Source: Calditrichota bacterium
GTDB taxonomy: Bacteria; Zhuqueibacterota; Zhuqueibacteria; Oleimicrobiales; Geothermoviventaceae
Length of the DNA: 5,836 bases
Direction: 5' to 3'
Assembly (NCBI GenBank): GCA_013152765.1
Contig: JAADFT010000154.1
Span: 1 to 5,836, forward strand
Numbering within the stretch: position 1 is the first letter of the stretch; each line of letters opens with the position of its first letter. The translations under genes were made by a program, and so were the position numbers. Positions 5,749 through 5,836 of the stretch are shown piece by piece. The notes beneath the pieces are model-generated. The model ran no database searches. It was not told the DNA's origin and saw nothing but the letters and a program-made list of their open reading frames with translations.

Positions 5749-5836
5749 TCAGGAGCCCTCCTGGCGGAGGTAGTCGTCGATGGCCTGAGCTGCCCGCAGC
5801 CCTTCTGCGACCGCCTGCACCACCGTTGCTCCGCCG
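5749..5836 (-). CDS. C-terminal end of a GltD/PreT-like NAD(P)-linked flavin oxidoreductase (partial)
   Basis: Only the last 28 residues are in the window, beginning GGATVVQAVAEGLRAAQAID and ending LRQEGS before the TGA at 5749-5751. The GGATVV-x-AVAEG-xx-AA-x-AID-x-YL pattern is the C-terminal FAD-contacting segment of glutamate synthase small-subunit-like pyridine nucleotide-disulfide oxidoreductases (GltD, PreT and dihydropyrimidine dehydrogenase N-terminal-like proteins). These pass electrons between NAD(P)H and iron-sulfur or flavin partners. It is on the same strand as the flavoprotein, with 197 bp between its stop and the flavoprotein start codon, so it may belong to the same transcript or an adjacent one. 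With so little sequence, the exact subfamily and full domain layout cannot be judged. Confidence 0.7.
   Translation of the reverse strand, partial: GGATVVQAVAEGLRAAQAIDDYLRQEGS

Overview
The window looks like ordinary chromosomal sequence from a GC-rich bacterium (roughly 60% G+C by eye). All recognisable genes lie on the minus strand, so transcription runs from high to low coordinates. Most starts have a clear Shine-Dalgarno sequence. The gene mix (Gfo/Idh/MocA oxidoreductase, AGE-type sugar epimerase, SDR, soluble fumarate-reductase-like flavoprotein, solitary Phd-type antitoxin) would suit a carbohydrate-degrading bacterium such as a planctomycete, acidobacterium or Chloroflexi relative. 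No marker gene fixes the taxonomy.

Layout in transcription order: (1) 5836-5749, the last 28 residues of a GltD/PreT-like flavin oxidoreductase, cut by the window edge; (2) 5748-5555, a 194-bp intergenic region with several small inverted repeats and a 12-bp element; (3) 5554-3545, a 669-aa FAD-binding protein of the fumarate reductase/succinate dehydrogenase flavoprotein superfamily; (4) 3540-2749, a 263-aa SDR dehydrogenase, 4 bp after the flavoprotein and with its ribosome-binding site in the flavoprotein stop region; (5) 2656-2429, a 75-aa Phd/YefM-type antitoxin-like protein with a GTG start and no toxin partner in view; (6) 2428-2221, a 208-bp intergenic region carrying a second copy of the 12-bp element; (7) 2220-886, a 444-aa AGE-family (N-acylglucosamine 2-epimerase-like) protein; (8) 883-1, a Gfo/Idh/MocA oxidoreductase, 2 bp after the epimerase and cut at its C-terminus by the window edge.

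The genes form two tightly coupled pairs: flavoprotein + SDR, and epimerase + Gfo/Idh/MocA. Both pairs point to oxidation/reduction and epimerisation of a sugar, sugar acid or cyclitol. The flavoprotein lacks the usual QxHPT substrate-histidine motif, and no iron-sulfur or membrane partner follows it, so it is probably not a respiratory fumarate reductase. The most interesting possibility is an uncharacterised carbohydrate redox pathway whose two units share an upstream DNA element, GCGTTTCGGCGT, at 2410-2421 and 5633-5644. This is inference from gene context; no mobile element, CRISPR array or RNA gene was recognised.
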